A stretch of 64,000 bases of DNA, taken from NCBI GenBank assembly GCA_964617335.1, contig CAZTXG010000004.1, positions 15,098-79,097 on the forward strand, written 5' to 3'. The DNA is from UBA2658 sp964617335. GTDB taxonomy: Bacteria > Bacillota > Clostridia > Oscillospirales > Oscillospiraceae. A model generated the notes under the pieces. It did not search any database, was not told the origin of the DNA, and was given only the letters and a program-made list of their open reading frames with translations. Position 1 is the stretch's first letter; every line of letters starts with the position of its first letter. Positions 41,297 to 50,459 of the stretch are shown piece after piece. A program made the position numbers and the translations under genes.

Positions 41297-42850
41297 CTAT
41301 TTAGCATACTCCACGGCCTTGGTTTCACGCAGAACGTGAACCTTTATCTGTCCCGGATAGGTAAGCTCGCCTTCAATCTTTTTGGCGATATCTCTGGCGA
41401 GAAGAATCATTTCATCCTCTCCTACTTCCTCGGGCTTGACCATTATGCGTATCTCTCTGCCGGCCTGAATGGCATAGCAGCTTTCAACTCCGCCGAAGCT
41501 CTTGGAGACTTCCTCAAGCTTTTCAAGGCGCTTTACATAGCTTTCGATATTTTCGCGCCTTGCTCCGGGCCTTGCGGCAGAAATCGCGTCCGCCGCCTGA
41601 ACCAGACAGGCAATTATTGTGTGGGGTTCCACGTCCCCGTGGTGGGCATGGATAGCGTGAATAACTTCCTCGCTTTCCTTATACTTACGGGCAAGGTCTA
41701 CACCTATGGTGACATGGCTGCCCTCAACCTCGTGGTCAATGGCCTTTCCGATGTCGTGCAAAAGGCCCGCGCGCTTTGCAATTGTGACGTTAACTCCCAG
41801 CTCGGAGGCCAAAAGCCCCGCAATATGGGAAACTTCAATAGAGTGGTTTAAAACATTTTGTCCATAACTTGTGCGGTATTTCATGCGGCCTAAAAGTTTA
41901 ATTATGTCGGGATGCAGGCCGTGAACATTAGTTTCAAATACGGCACGCTCTCCCTCCGACTTTATGACCGAGCTTACTTCCTTCTGAGCTTTGGCCACCA
42001 TTTCCTCTATCCTTGCCGGGTGTATCCGCCCGTCTTGGATAAGCTTTTCAAGGGTTAGCCTTGCCACTTCACGGCGAACCGGGTCAAAGCTTGAAAGGGT
42101 TATGGCCTCGGGCGTATCGTCTATTATAAGGTCAACGCCTGTTAGGGTTTCTATGGCACGGATATTGCGCCCTTCTCTGCCGATTATACGGCCTTTCATT
42201 TCGTCGTTGGGGAGGGGAACGACAGAAACCGTGACCTCTGAAGCGTGGTCTGCCGCGCAGCGCTGTATGGCAAGGGTTATAAGTTCCCTGGCGCGGGTTT
42301 CCGCCTCGTCTTTATATTTTGCTTCTACTTCTTTAACCTTTAGGGCCATTTCGTGGGTTACCTCTGTTTCAAGGCTTGATATGATGTGTTCTTTAGCCTC
42401 CTCAACCGTATATCCGGAAATCCTTTCCAGCATCTCAAGCTGGCTGCGCTTTACAAGGGCAATTTCCTCTTGCAAAGTTTCTGCAGCTTGTACTTTACGG
42501 TTTAACTGTTCTGTTCTTTTTTCAATGTTATCTGTTTTTTTATCTAGAGTTTCTTCTTTTTGCTGGAGGCGCCGTTCCTGCTTTTGAAGCTCGGCACGCC
42601 TCTCCTTAACCTCGCGTTCATACTCCGCGCGGCTTTTGTGTATTTCTTCCTTTGCCTCTAAAAGAGCCTCTCTGCGCTTGTTTTCAGCGGCTTTTATAGA
42701 CTCATTTATAATTCTTTTGGCTTCCTCCTCAGCGCTCTGTATTTCACGTTCGGAAACGCGCTTGCGGTATAAAATACCCAGAATAAAAGCTAAAACAAAA
42801 ACCAGCAGCAATGCAATTATTGTGCCGATTATCCATCCGGTAGTAGGCAT
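41297..42850 (-). CDS. rny: Ribonuclease Y
   Basis: RNase Y is the membrane-anchored endonuclease that starts mRNA decay in many Firmicutes. The 517-residue product has an N-terminal membrane helix (residues about 5-27), a long charged coiled coil (30-180), a KH domain with GRIIGREGRNIRAIE, and an HD domain with LLHDIGKAIDHE and HAHHGD. ATG at 42850 lies 12 bases after GGAGGT. GTG at 42862 sits on the ribosome site itself and is unlikely. ymdB, often its neighbour, is 9 kb away. Its leader holds a tandem repeat (42898-42939). Confidence 0.95.
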   Translation of the reverse strand: MPTTGWIIGTIIALLLVFVLAFILGILYRKRVSEREIQSAEEEAKRIINESIKAAENKRREALLEAKEEIHKSRAEYEREVKERRAELQKQERRLQQKEETLDKKTDNIEKRTEQLNRKVQAAETLQEEIALVKRSQLEMLERISGYTVEEAKEHIISSLETEVTHEMALKVKEVEAKYKDEAETRARELITLAIQRCAADHASEVTVSVVPLPNDEMKGRIIGREGRNIRAIETLTGVDLIIDDTPEAITLSSFDPVRREVARLTLEKLIQDGRIHPARIEEMVAKAQKEVSSVIKSEGERAVFETNVHGLHPDIIKLLGRMKYRTSYGQNVLNHSIEVSHIAGLLASELGVNVTIAKRAGLLHDIGKAIDHEVEGSHVTIGVDLARKYKESEEVIHAIHAHHGDVEPHTIIACLVQAADAISAARPGARRENIESYVKRLEKLEEVSKSFGGVESCYAIQAGREIRIMVKPEEVGEDEMILLARDIAKKIEGELTYPGQIKVHVLRETKAVEYAK

Positions 42851-42897
42851 AGTAAGTAACACACCTCCATTCTTTAAAAAATTAGGTGGTTAGCTTT

Positions 42898-42939
42898 AGT
42901 AAATAGTAATCAGTAATCAGTAATCAGTAATTAGTAAAT
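42898..42939. repeat. Tandem repeat, six 7-bp units
   Basis: The units read AGTAAAT, AGTAATC three times, AGTAATT and AGTAAAT. They lie 50-90 bases upstream of the rny start, in the rny leader or promoter region, and could change in number by slippage. Confidence 0.85.
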
Positions 42940-43054
42940 AGATAAGGCGGCAAAAAGCCGTCGTAAGCAGAAGCAATGAAGGTTAAAGGATATCCCCAAT
43001 CCTAAAAAATCATCAGTTTATTTTATCGTGGAATATAAACGATGTCAAGCGCAA

Positions 43055-43090
43055 AATGCCCCCCGAGGAAAAAGCCTTCGGGGGGCATTA
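43055..43090 (-). terminator. Intrinsic terminator of groES-groEL
   Basis: AATGCCCCCCGA pairs with TCGGGGGGCATT. Read on the minus strand it is followed by TTTTGCG. Confidence 0.88.
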
Positions 43091-43122
43091 AAAAAACTAT
43101 GGTGTTTGGGGTTTGAACCAGC

Positions 43123-44778
43123 TTAGAACATACCGCCCATTCCACCCATTCCGCCCATTCCGCCCATATCGGGTATGGCAACGGGAGCGGGAGGCTCAGG
43201 CTTATCGGCAACAAGGCTTTCCGTTGTAAGAACCAAAGCGGAAATGGAAGCCGCGTTCTGCAGAGCGCTGCGGCAGACCTTTGTGGGGTCTACGATTCCG
43301 GCTGCTATCATATCAACATATTCTTCGGCAGCAGCGTCAAAGCCAAAGTTTACATTATCACTGGCCTTAACCTTTTCAAGGATAACGGCTCCTTCAAGGC
43401 CGGCATTTTCGGATATTTGGCGAATTGGTGATGTGAGCGCCTTTGCCACAAGGGCAGCACCGGTTCTCTCATCGCCTTCAAGCTCGCCGCAAAGCTTCTC
43501 GGCAGCCTTGGCAGCCATAACATAGGCACTGCCGCCGCCTGCTACAAGACCTTCCTCAACAGCCGCACGGGTAGCGTTTAGAGCGTCTTCGATGCGCAGC
43601 TTCTTTTCTTTCATTTCGGTTTCGGTTTCAGCGCCGATTTTCAAAACGGCAACGCCGCCGGCAAGCTTTCCGATGCGCTCCTGGAACTTTTCCTTGTCGT
43701 AATCGGAGTTTGTTTCCTCTATCTGACGGTTTATGGTTTCAACTCTGCCCTTTATGGCGCTCTTGTCGCCGGCTCCGTCAACTATAACGGTGTTTTCCTT
43801 GGTTACGGTGACAACTCTGGCAGTTCCGAAGTTGTCGGGGTCAAACTCATCTTCACCAAGATTGTAGCCCAGCTCGGAGCTTATAACCTGTCCGCCTGTG
43901 AGGATTGCGATGTCCTCAAGCATTTCCTTGCGCCTGTCGCCAAAGCCGGGAGCCTTTACGCAAACGCAGGTGAAGGTGCCGCGCAGCTTGTTTACAATAA
44001 TGCCTGTGAGAGCGTCGCCTTCGATTTCCTCGGCGATTATAAGAAGCTTGCGTCCTGCCTTTATTGTGACTTCAAGGGCGGGAAGCAGCTCCTGAAGGGT
44101 GGAAATCTTCTTGTCGGTTATGAGAATGTAGGGGTCTTCAAGAACGGCCTCCATCTTCTCGGAGTTTGTGACCATATAGGGGGTAAGGTAGCCGCGGTCA
44201 AACTGCATTCCCTCAACAACCTCTATATAGGTGTCGGCTGTCTTACTCTCTTCAATGGTTATAACACCCTTCTGGCTAACCTTTTCCATAGCTTCGGCTA
44301 TGAGGTTTCCTATGGAAGGTTCGCCGGAGGATACGGTTCCGATTCTTGCTATATCCTGTGAGCAGGAAACAGGCTGGCTGTTTTTGCGAATTTCTTCAAC
44401 AGCTACGTCGGCGGCCTTTTTGATGCCCCGGCGCATAATCATGGGATTTGCTCCGGCAGCAACGTTTTTAAGACCTTCGTTTATCATGGATTGGGCAAGG
44501 AGTGTTGCTGTGGTGGTGCCGTCACCGGCTGTGTCGTTGGTCTTTGTGGAAACTTCCTTGATAAGCTGTGCGCCCATGTCTTCATATGGGTCGTCAAGGT
44601 CTATTTCTTTGGCTATGGTGACGCCGTCGTTGGTGATAAGGGGTGTGCCGAATTTCTTTTCCAAAACTACGTTGCGGCCCTTGGGTCCAAGGGTGATTTT
44701 AACGGTATCGGCGAGCTGGTCAATGCCGTTTTTAAGCCTTTTGCGTGCATCCTCGCCGTAAATTATTTGTTTTGCCAT
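43123..44778 (-). CDS. groL: 60 kDa chaperonin GroEL
   Basis: GroEL folds proteins in its double ring with the GroES lid. The 551-residue product is complete: KITLGPKGRNVVLEKKFG and the ATP-binding GDGTTTAT in the equatorial domain, the apical domain in the middle, and the flexible C-terminal GGM repeat (ending GGMGGMF). GGAGGT lies 10 bases before the ATG. Second gene of the CIRCE-controlled operon, 70 bases after groES. Confidence 0.98.
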   Translation of the reverse strand: MAKQIIYGEDARKRLKNGIDQLADTVKITLGPKGRNVVLEKKFGTPLITNDGVTIAKEIDLDDPYEDMGAQLIKEVSTKTNDTAGDGTTTATLLAQSMINEGLKNVAAGANPMIMRRGIKKAADVAVEEIRKNSQPVSCSQDIARIGTVSSGEPSIGNLIAEAMEKVSQKGVITIEESKTADTYIEVVEGMQFDRGYLTPYMVTNSEKMEAVLEDPYILITDKKISTLQELLPALEVTIKAGRKLLIIAEEIEGDALTGIIVNKLRGTFTCVCVKAPGFGDRRKEMLEDIAILTGGQVISSELGYNLGEDEFDPDNFGTARVVTVTKENTVIVDGAGDKSAIKGRVETINRQIEETNSDYDKEKFQERIGKLAGGVAVLKIGAETETEMKEKKLRIEDALNATRAAVEEGLVAGGGSAYVMAAKAAEKLCGELEGDERTGAALVAKALTSPIRQISENAGLEGAVILEKVKASDNVNFGFDAAAEEYVDMIAAGIVDPTKVCRSALQNAASISALVLTTESLVADKPEPPAPVAIPDMGGMGGMGGMGGMF

Positions 44779-44848
44779 ACTCTATGTGACCTCCAAAATT
44801 AAAGTTTTGTCTGTGGCGCCCGGCGCCGGTTTTTTCTCATTTTAAGGC

Positions 44849-45133
44849 TTAATCAACAATGGCAAGAATTTCGCCCTGACGAATGATTACAAACTCATCT
44901 TCGTCAATCTTTGTTGAAAGTCCGGAAAACTTGTTGCAGATGACCTTTTCGCCAACCTTGAGAACCATATCTACTTCGGTGCCGTCTGTCATCTTGCCGT
45001 CTCCGACAACTACAACCTCAAAAATCGAAGGCTTTTCCTGATTTTTTGCTGTTAGAATGATGCCGCTTTTTGTCTTTTCTTCGGCCTCAAACTGCTTTAA
45101 TACTACTCTGTCGCCTAAGGGTCTGATATTCAT
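44849..45133 (-). CDS. groES: 10 kDa co-chaperonin GroES
   Basis: The 94-residue product begins NIRPLGDRVVLKQ and has the mobile loop (EEKTKSGIILTAKNQEK, in part). The start at 45133 follows GGGAGGA. An in-frame extension upstream would cross the CIRCE operator and is rejected. Confidence 0.98.
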   Translation of the reverse strand: MNIRPLGDRVVLKQFEAEEKTKSGIILTAKNQEKPSIFEVVVVGDGKMTDGTEVDMVLKVGEKVICNKFSGLSTKIDEDEFVIIRQGEILAIVD

Positions 45134-45174
45134 CTTATATTCCTCCCAATATAGTAAACAAAAATTTATGGTTG

Positions 45175-45201
45175 TTAGCACTCAAGCGCTTCGAGTGCTA
45201 A
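45175..45201 (-). promoter_or_regulatory. CIRCE operator (HrcA site)
   Basis: TTAGCACTC and GAGTGCTAA face each other across nine bases, a perfect match to the CIRCE consensus. It sits between the promoter and the groES ribosome site. The HrcA repressor itself is not in the window. Confidence 0.98.
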
Positions 45202-45209
45202 CGAATATA

Positions 45210-45238
45210 ATAATAATCCATGTGCTGTTATTCTGCAA
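45210..45238 (-). promoter_or_regulatory. Promoter of groES-groEL
   Basis: TTGCAG (45233-45238), 17-base spacer, TATTAT (45210-45215) on the minus strand. CIRCE starts nine bases downstream, overlapping the expected transcription start. Confidence 0.85.
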
Positions 45239-45438
45239 GCTATATTTTACTTATTTTTAGTGCGAAACAAGTCATTTATCAGCTTGTGTCTCAATCTGCT
45301 CTACATTTCCTGTTCCAAACTATGTTTTACTCCCTTTTTCTCGGTTTTGCTCATCTTAGTGTTCAAAAATTGTAAACAAATTGTTATGAGCTGTTTTTTT
45401 GCTGCCTAAGAGCCGGCTTAGTCCTGCTGAAAGAAAAT

Positions 45439-46557
45439 TTATCTGCCCCCCAGATACATATAGAGGTCGCATTTTATCATGCCGTTATATAGCTTTCTTT
45501 TCTTCTCTGCCGGCTTTCCGAAGCAGCGCTCGAACTCCGTGTGGGATGACAGAAGATAGAGCTTCCAGTTTTCCAAGGCGAAATAGGCTTTTCCAAAGGC
45601 ACTGTATAGCTCTTGAGCCTGATTTTTTTCCATAAGCCGCTCGCCGTAGGGCGGGTTTGTTATGAGAATTCCGCTGTCGGTCTTGCGGTTAAAAGCGGTG
45701 GCGTCGCCTGTTTCAAAGTTTATAAGCTCATCCACTCCGGCAAGGCGGGCATTGCTTTTTGAAATTTCTATTGCCTTGGGGTCAATGTCAAGTCCTGAAA
45801 TGCGGTAGTCCCCCTTATACTCCAGCTCCGGCGCACGAAGCCTTTCTTCCTTCCAAACAGCTGAATCTATAAAGCTCCACTCCTCGGCGGCAAAGCTTCG
45901 CTTTAGGCCCGGCGCACGGTTTTTTGCAATAAATGCAGCTTCAATGGGAAGGGTTCCGCTGCCGCAAAAGGGGTCGCAAAGCTCTCCTTTTCCGCGATAA
46001 CGGGAAACAAGAACCATGGCGGCGGCAAGGGTTTCTGAAAGGGGAGCCGCCACATGGGCCGGGCGGTAGCCCCTTTTGTGCAGACCTTCACCGGAGGCAT
46101 CAAGATATATATAGCAAACGTCGTCCATTATGGAAAAGCGTATTTGCAGCTTTTCCCCGTCCTCGGGAAACCACTGGATACCGTATTTCTCCGAAAGCCT
46201 TGTTACAGCTGCCTTTTTTATTATGCTCTGGCAGTCTGAAACTGAAAACAGCTTTGAGTTTAAACTATGTCCCTTGACAGGAAAGGCGGCGTTTTTTGGT
46301 ATATAGTTTTCCAGAGGCAGGGCACGCACCCCTTCAAAAAGCTCATCAAAGGTTCTCGCTTCAAAGCTTCCCACCTCTAGGAGAACACGCTCGGCACAAC
46401 GCAGCCAAAGGCTTGCCCTGGCAAGCTCTTTTCCGCCGCCGTCAAATCTTACCCTGCCGTTTTCAGCCCGAACATTTTTAAGGTCCAGCCTGCGCATTTC
46501 TTCCGCCACAAGTCCCTCAACCCCAAAATGACAAGGGGCGCAAAAGCTATAACTCAT
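45439..46557 (-). CDS. THUMP-domain 23S rRNA methyltransferase (RlmL-like)
   Basis: A 372-residue protein with a THUMP RNA-binding domain (about residues 5-160) and a Rossmann-like methyltransferase domain with DPFCGSGTLPIEAA (SAM-binding) and the catalytic NPPYGERL. It resembles the first half of E. coli RlmL, which makes m2G2445 in 23S rRNA, and B. subtilis YpsC. The start overlaps the end of the upstream gene by 11 bases, so translation is likely coupled. The exact rRNA position is inferred from family only. Confidence 0.88.
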   Translation of the reverse strand: MSYSFCAPCHFGVEGLVAEEMRRLDLKNVRAENGRVRFDGGGKELARASLWLRCAERVLLEVGSFEARTFDELFEGVRALPLENYIPKNAAFPVKGHSLNSKLFSVSDCQSIIKKAAVTRLSEKYGIQWFPEDGEKLQIRFSIMDDVCYIYLDASGEGLHKRGYRPAHVAAPLSETLAAAMVLVSRYRGKGELCDPFCGSGTLPIEAAFIAKNRAPGLKRSFAAEEWSFIDSAVWKEERLRAPELEYKGDYRISGLDIDPKAIEISKSNARLAGVDELINFETGDATAFNRKTDSGILITNPPYGERLMEKNQAQELYSAFGKAYFALENWKLYLLSSHTEFERCFGKPAEKKRKLYNGMIKCDLYMYLGGR

Positions 46558-47380
46558 CCTTGTCCTCCCCTTCTATTTTATTCAAATTTAAACCCTCATC
46601 TTCTAAAGTTTTTTCATCTCCGCCGGAGCCATCATCTTTCACCGCTTTGATTTTTGCTCCGCCAAAAGCAAAGATTAAAGCCTCGGCCAGCACATAGGCA
46701 AAGCATAAAACAGCAAAAATTGTGCTTACTATCACAAGGTTCTGGCTTTTTCCATTCACCGTATCCACTAATAAAATCTTATCAGAAAGGTAGACGGAGG
46801 AGTCCTCAACATCTATTATCATGCCCTTTTCCACCAAAGCTTCCTTATTTTCCTCAAACCATGTTTCAAGCTCGGCATACTGCTCCACTGAAAGCTCCTG
46901 AACTGTGCCTTGAACTACCGCATAAAGGTCAAGGCCGGACAAAAGACTGTCTATATATTCCGTGGTTTGCCGGGCAATGGCCTTTGCGGATTTTTCATAG
47001 CGGCCCGTAAATTTAACAGTTACAAACTGGCTGCCCATGGGTACTATGCTTTTTCCGTAATCTTCTTCGGCTTCACCGTAGGTTCCAACTATGGCAAAAA
47101 TATCCCGCTTCACAAAGCTGCCTTCTTCCTCTTCCTGAATAACATCGCTTTCCTCAGGACCCTTCAGTAAGTCTAAAACAGAAAAACCCGACAGGAAAAG
47201 CAAAACACCGGCAAGAACAAGCCCCCCAAGACAGCGAAGCAGGGTGTTGCTGAGTTTTTTGGCCTTTCTCCCGCTTTCAGGCTTTTCGCCGGCACTCCCT
47301 CCTAAATACTGCCCGCTCTCCTTTACTTCTTCAAGGTCAGTGTTTTCCTTATCCTTGTCTTTTGATTTAAAAAGTTTCAT
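46547..47380 (-). CDS. Two-helix membrane protein, unknown function
   Basis: A 277-residue protein I do not recognise. It has a charged N-terminal region (1-45), a membrane helix at about 48-70, an extracytoplasmic domain (about 75-215; one segment reads FVTVKFTGRYEKSA), a second helix near 218-240, and an acidic cytoplasmic tail. The N- and C-termini are thus probably both inside. It lies between aroC and the RlmL-like gene on the same strand and overlaps the latter. Confidence 0.7.
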   Translation of the reverse strand: MKLFKSKDKDKENTDLEEVKESGQYLGGSAGEKPESGRKAKKLSNTLLRCLGGLVLAGVLLFLSGFSVLDLLKGPEESDVIQEEEEGSFVKRDIFAIVGTYGEAEEDYGKSIVPMGSQFVTVKFTGRYEKSAKAIARQTTEYIDSLLSGLDLYAVVQGTVQELSVEQYAELETWFEENKEALVEKGMIIDVEDSSVYLSDKILLVDTVNGKSQNLVIVSTIFAVLCFAYVLAEALIFAFGGAKIKAVKDDGSGGDEKTLEDEGLNLNKIEGEDKDEL

Positions 47381-47472
47381 ATAAAAGAATCTTCCTTTTG
47401 AATTAATAAGGGCATAAAAAGATCAGGACAGAAAGCTGGTCTTTTTTGTCTTTTTCTAACTTGCAAAGCTAA

Positions 47473-48477
47473 TTACCAGTTTTCGCAAAGGGCGTCCATA
47501 AGGCAAAAAGCCAGCATTCCTTCAACCACAGGCACAGCCCGCGGGACTATGCAGGGGTCATGCCTGCCAAGGGTTCGGATAGTGGTGTTTTCGCATTTTA
47601 GGAGGTTAACGGTTTTCTGCTCACGGCTGATAGAAGGTGTCGGCCGAAAGGCGCAGCGAAGCACCAAGGGCATCCCGTTTGTAAGACCGCCGTTTATGCC
47701 GCCGGCCTTATTTGTCTCGGTAAATATCCGCCCATCCTCCATAACTATGGGGTCGTTTGCCTGAGAACCCCGCATAAAAGCCATTTCAAAGCCTGCGCCG
47801 AACTCCACACCCTTCACCCCCGGAATAGCAAAAAGTCCTTGGGAAATGCGGCTTTCCATGCCTCCGAACATAAGCCCGCCTATGCCTGCAGGAGCTCCCG
47901 TGGCTCTGCATTCTATAATGCCTCCCACACTGTCTCCGCTGGCTCGAGCATCCAGTATTTCCTTTTTCATGGCAAAGTCAAAGTTTGGCTGTGAGCTTTC
48001 TGCCCCACCGATACGGCTTATTTCCCCTTCAATTTCAATGCCGCGGCGTTTAAGGGCCTGCTTGCAAACGGCCCCTGCAATAAGCAGCGCCGCTGTAAGC
48101 CTGCCGCTGAAAGGCCCTCCCCCGCGAAAGTCTGAAAAGCCCTTGTATTTTATCTGGGCCGTTAAATCCGCATGGCCTGGACGGGGTGTCTCCGGATGGT
48201 AGTCCGAAGGCCTTGTGTCAGTGTTTTGTATTATGGCGCAAAGGGGTGCGCCGGTGGTATGTCCGTTTAGCAGGCCGCTTATAAATTCAGGCTCGTCCGC
48301 TTCTTTTCTGGCTGTGGAGGTTTCCCCGCCCCCCGGAGCACGGCGCTGCATTTCCCTGAAAAGCTCATTCATATCTATAGCTTCCCCCGCAGGAAAATTA
48401 TCCAGCACCATTCCCACAGCCTGCCCATGGGATTCTCCGAAAATCGTCAGTCTTATGTTTTCACCAAAGGTGTTCAT
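47473..48477 (-). CDS. aroC: Chorismate synthase
   Basis: AroC makes chorismate from EPSP with reduced FMN, the last step of the shikimate pathway. The 334-residue product has FGESHGQAVGMVLDNFPAG (in part) at the start, RPGHADLTAQIKY, the FRGGGPFSGRLTA motif, and GGINGGLTNGMPLVLR. It is a little shorter than usual (about 350-390) but keeps all signatures. The start overlaps the YhaN-like stop as ATGA, tying it to the ymdB operon. No other shikimate genes are adjacent. Confidence 0.95.
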   Translation of the reverse strand: MNTFGENIRLTIFGESHGQAVGMVLDNFPAGEAIDMNELFREMQRRAPGGGETSTARKEADEPEFISGLLNGHTTGAPLCAIIQNTDTRPSDYHPETPRPGHADLTAQIKYKGFSDFRGGGPFSGRLTAALLIAGAVCKQALKRRGIEIEGEISRIGGAESSQPNFDFAMKKEILDARASGDSVGGIIECRATGAPAGIGGLMFGGMESRISQGLFAIPGVKGVEFGAGFEMAFMRGSQANDPIVMEDGRIFTETNKAGGINGGLTNGMPLVLRCAFRPTPSISREQKTVNLLKCENTTIRTLGRHDPCIVPRAVPVVEGMLAFCLMDALCENW

Positions 48478-50459
48478 TTGTAATTCCTTTCGCTTTTTAA
48501 AGAATAATCAGAGTTTTCCCCATGAAGGTCTATTATCCTTACATCTTCGTATCCGGCAGCCATTTCCGCTTCCCGTCTGTGGCAGCTGAATAAAATAATC
48601 TGCCGCTCTTTCCCAAGCCCTCTTATAACATCAAGAGCAGCCCTCGCCCTTATGTCGTCAAAGTTCACCAAAGCGTCATCTAAAATTATTGGGCAGCTTT
48701 TTTCCGGCGGCAGGGCAAGCTCGCATATGGCAAGCCGCAGGGATAGATAAAGCTGGTCGAGGGTGCCGGTGCTTAAAAATGAGGCCTCTCTGGAAACTGA
48801 GTCTCCAAGGGGTCTTGCCATCGCGCGAAGCTCTTTATCCAGTAATACAGAGTCATAGCTGCTGTCTGTAAAAAGAGAAAAAAGCTCTGCCGTGCGCATA
48901 CTAAGCTTTGGGGTCATTCTGTGCTGTATTTCTCCCCCTGCCTCGGCCAAAATATCCGAAGCAAGGCTGAGAGCCTCATGCTCCATTTTAACAGTCTCGT
49001 ATTCCTCCTGAAGGCTTCTCAGCTTTTCCTGAAGCTCGTCAATATCGGGCAAAACACTTTGCCTGCCCTCCCATATTGCCGCCTGCTCCCGAACGTTTTT
49101 AAGGTCGCCTTCGGCTGTCTCCAAAAGCTTTGTATACTTGGCCGACTCGCTGTCACCCTCCGCAAAGTCAAGCTGCTTTAAAATAGACTCATCAAGCTCT
49201 GTCTGGTTTTTTCTTGTCTTGTCAAGCTGTGTTGCCAATTCCTGTTTTTTTGTTAAAAGCTCCTTTGCCCTTTCATAAAGCTTTTCATGATCATCTAAAA
49301 GAAGCTTGGCCTCATCAAAACTCGAAACACCGTATTGGGCTAGGATTAATCTTTCTTGAAGCTTTGCCTTTTCATTTTTCTTCGCAATATTAAACACTCG
49401 CAGCCCTTGAATAATTGCTAAAAGTCCTGTTGCGGCGGCAGGTATGTAAAAAGTGAAGACTCCGAGGGCTGCTGCTATGATGGTTATTGCGGCAAGCAGC
49501 GCCATGTTAAGAAAAATTGTTCCGCCCCTTTTAGCCTTCTCCATAAGAGAGTCGGACTTTTCCCTTTCAAGGCTAAGTTTTTGCCTGTATTTTTCGGGGT
49601 CCTCCCTGCCGAAAAGTCCGCTGTCAAGCTTTTTTTCAAGCTCTTTAATTTCGGCCTCAAGTTCCGTAAGTTCTTTTTCTATGGCCTTTATTTTACCCCT
49701 ATATTCCGAGAGCATCTCCATAGACTTCTGCCTTGTCTGCCGGCGCAGCTCGCTCACCTTAACTAAAAGCTCGTCTCTGCGGCGAATTGCCGAAACCTTT
49801 GCCCTATACAAATCTTCGCCTTTTTTCCCTTCACTCATAGTTTCCATGAGTATTTCACGGTTTTCGGAAATTTCCCTTTCAAGCTCCGGCAAACGTCCGC
49901 TTTTGTTGTATCTCCTGCGGCGAATTGCCGAATCAAGCCTTTCCTTCGACTGGGTAAAGGAGACATTTTCCTCCCCCGTCTGCACTATGGCCGCAATGCG
50001 TTTTTCCAATTCGGGGCTGCCCCCAACGATAAGTTTACCCTGACCTATGAAAGCACTGCGCTCAAAAACGTCTCTGCTTACACCTGTAAGGGTTTCTCCG
50101 GCTGCGGCGGCAGGTATGCCCGCCTCTGTGCCAGTTCCCGTAAGCTTTGCCGAAAATTCACGCATGGGGGCATTGGCACGGCCCTTTCTTTCAAGGCTTA
50201 TGGCCTGTCCCTCATATATTATGTCCATTGTTCCCGCCATTGGAGCTCCGCTCCATGGAGCGTATTTAATTTTATCGGGCTTTACGCCGCCCTTTTCTCT
50301 AGCTGAGCTGTCAATGCCGTAAAGCATAGCCTTAATAAAATCACACCAAGTGGATTTTCCGCCTTCATTGGCTGCGTATATTATGTTTAAACCCTCGGAA
50401 AGCTCAAGACTGTCGTTTTGAAGCTTTCCGAAGCTTGCCGTCATCTTTCGTATTATCAA
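48474..50459 (-). CDS. SbcC/YhaN-like AAA ATPase with membrane hairpin
   Basis: A 661-residue SMC-like protein: N-terminal Walker A (AANEGGKSTWCDFIKAMLYG, residues about 29-48), coiled coils on both sides of a membrane hairpin (about 325-365), and a C-terminal STGTLDQLYLSLRLA signature followed by Walker B CPIILDDALVNFDD. This layout is that of B. subtilis YhaN, a partner of the nuclease YhaO. Its neighbour is a YhaO/SbcD-like phosphoesterase, with ATGA overlaps on both sides. A membrane-bound DNA end-processing complex is inferred. Confidence 0.85.
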   Translation of the reverse strand: MIIRKMTASFGKLQNDSLELSEGLNIIYAANEGGKSTWCDFIKAMLYGIDSSAREKGGVKPDKIKYAPWSGAPMAGTMDIIYEGQAISLERKGRANAPMREFSAKLTGTGTEAGIPAAAAGETLTGVSRDVFERSAFIGQGKLIVGGSPELEKRIAAIVQTGEENVSFTQSKERLDSAIRRRRYNKSGRLPELEREISENREILMETMSEGKKGEDLYRAKVSAIRRRDELLVKVSELRRQTRQKSMEMLSEYRGKIKAIEKELTELEAEIKELEKKLDSGLFGREDPEKYRQKLSLEREKSDSLMEKAKRGGTIFLNMALLAAITIIAAALGVFTFYIPAAATGLLAIIQGLRVFNIAKKNEKAKLQERLILAQYGVSSFDEAKLLLDDHEKLYERAKELLTKKQELATQLDKTRKNQTELDESILKQLDFAEGDSESAKYTKLLETAEGDLKNVREQAAIWEGRQSVLPDIDELQEKLRSLQEEYETVKMEHEALSLASDILAEAGGEIQHRMTPKLSMRTAELFSLFTDSSYDSVLLDKELRAMARPLGDSVSREASFLSTGTLDQLYLSLRLAICELALPPEKSCPIILDDALVNFDDIRARAALDVIRGLGKERQIILFSCHRREAEMAAGYEDVRIIDLHGENSDYSLKSERNYK

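Larger units (their letters stand above)
45134..45438. other. Intergenic region holding groES control sites
   Basis: The first 105 bases hold the CIRCE operator and promoter. The remaining 200 bases (45239-45438) are A/T-rich with runs of T. They show no gene and no clear terminator for the minus-strand methyltransferase gene. Confidence 0.6.

Noticed and set aside
41145..41339. 64-codon plus-strand frame between rny and the peptide transporter
   Set aside because: It spans the rny terminator and the end of rny, and has no ribosome site or recognisable domain.
42448..44761. Long plus-strand frames antisense to rny and groEL
   Set aside because: They are shadows of high-GC third positions in conserved minus-strand genes.
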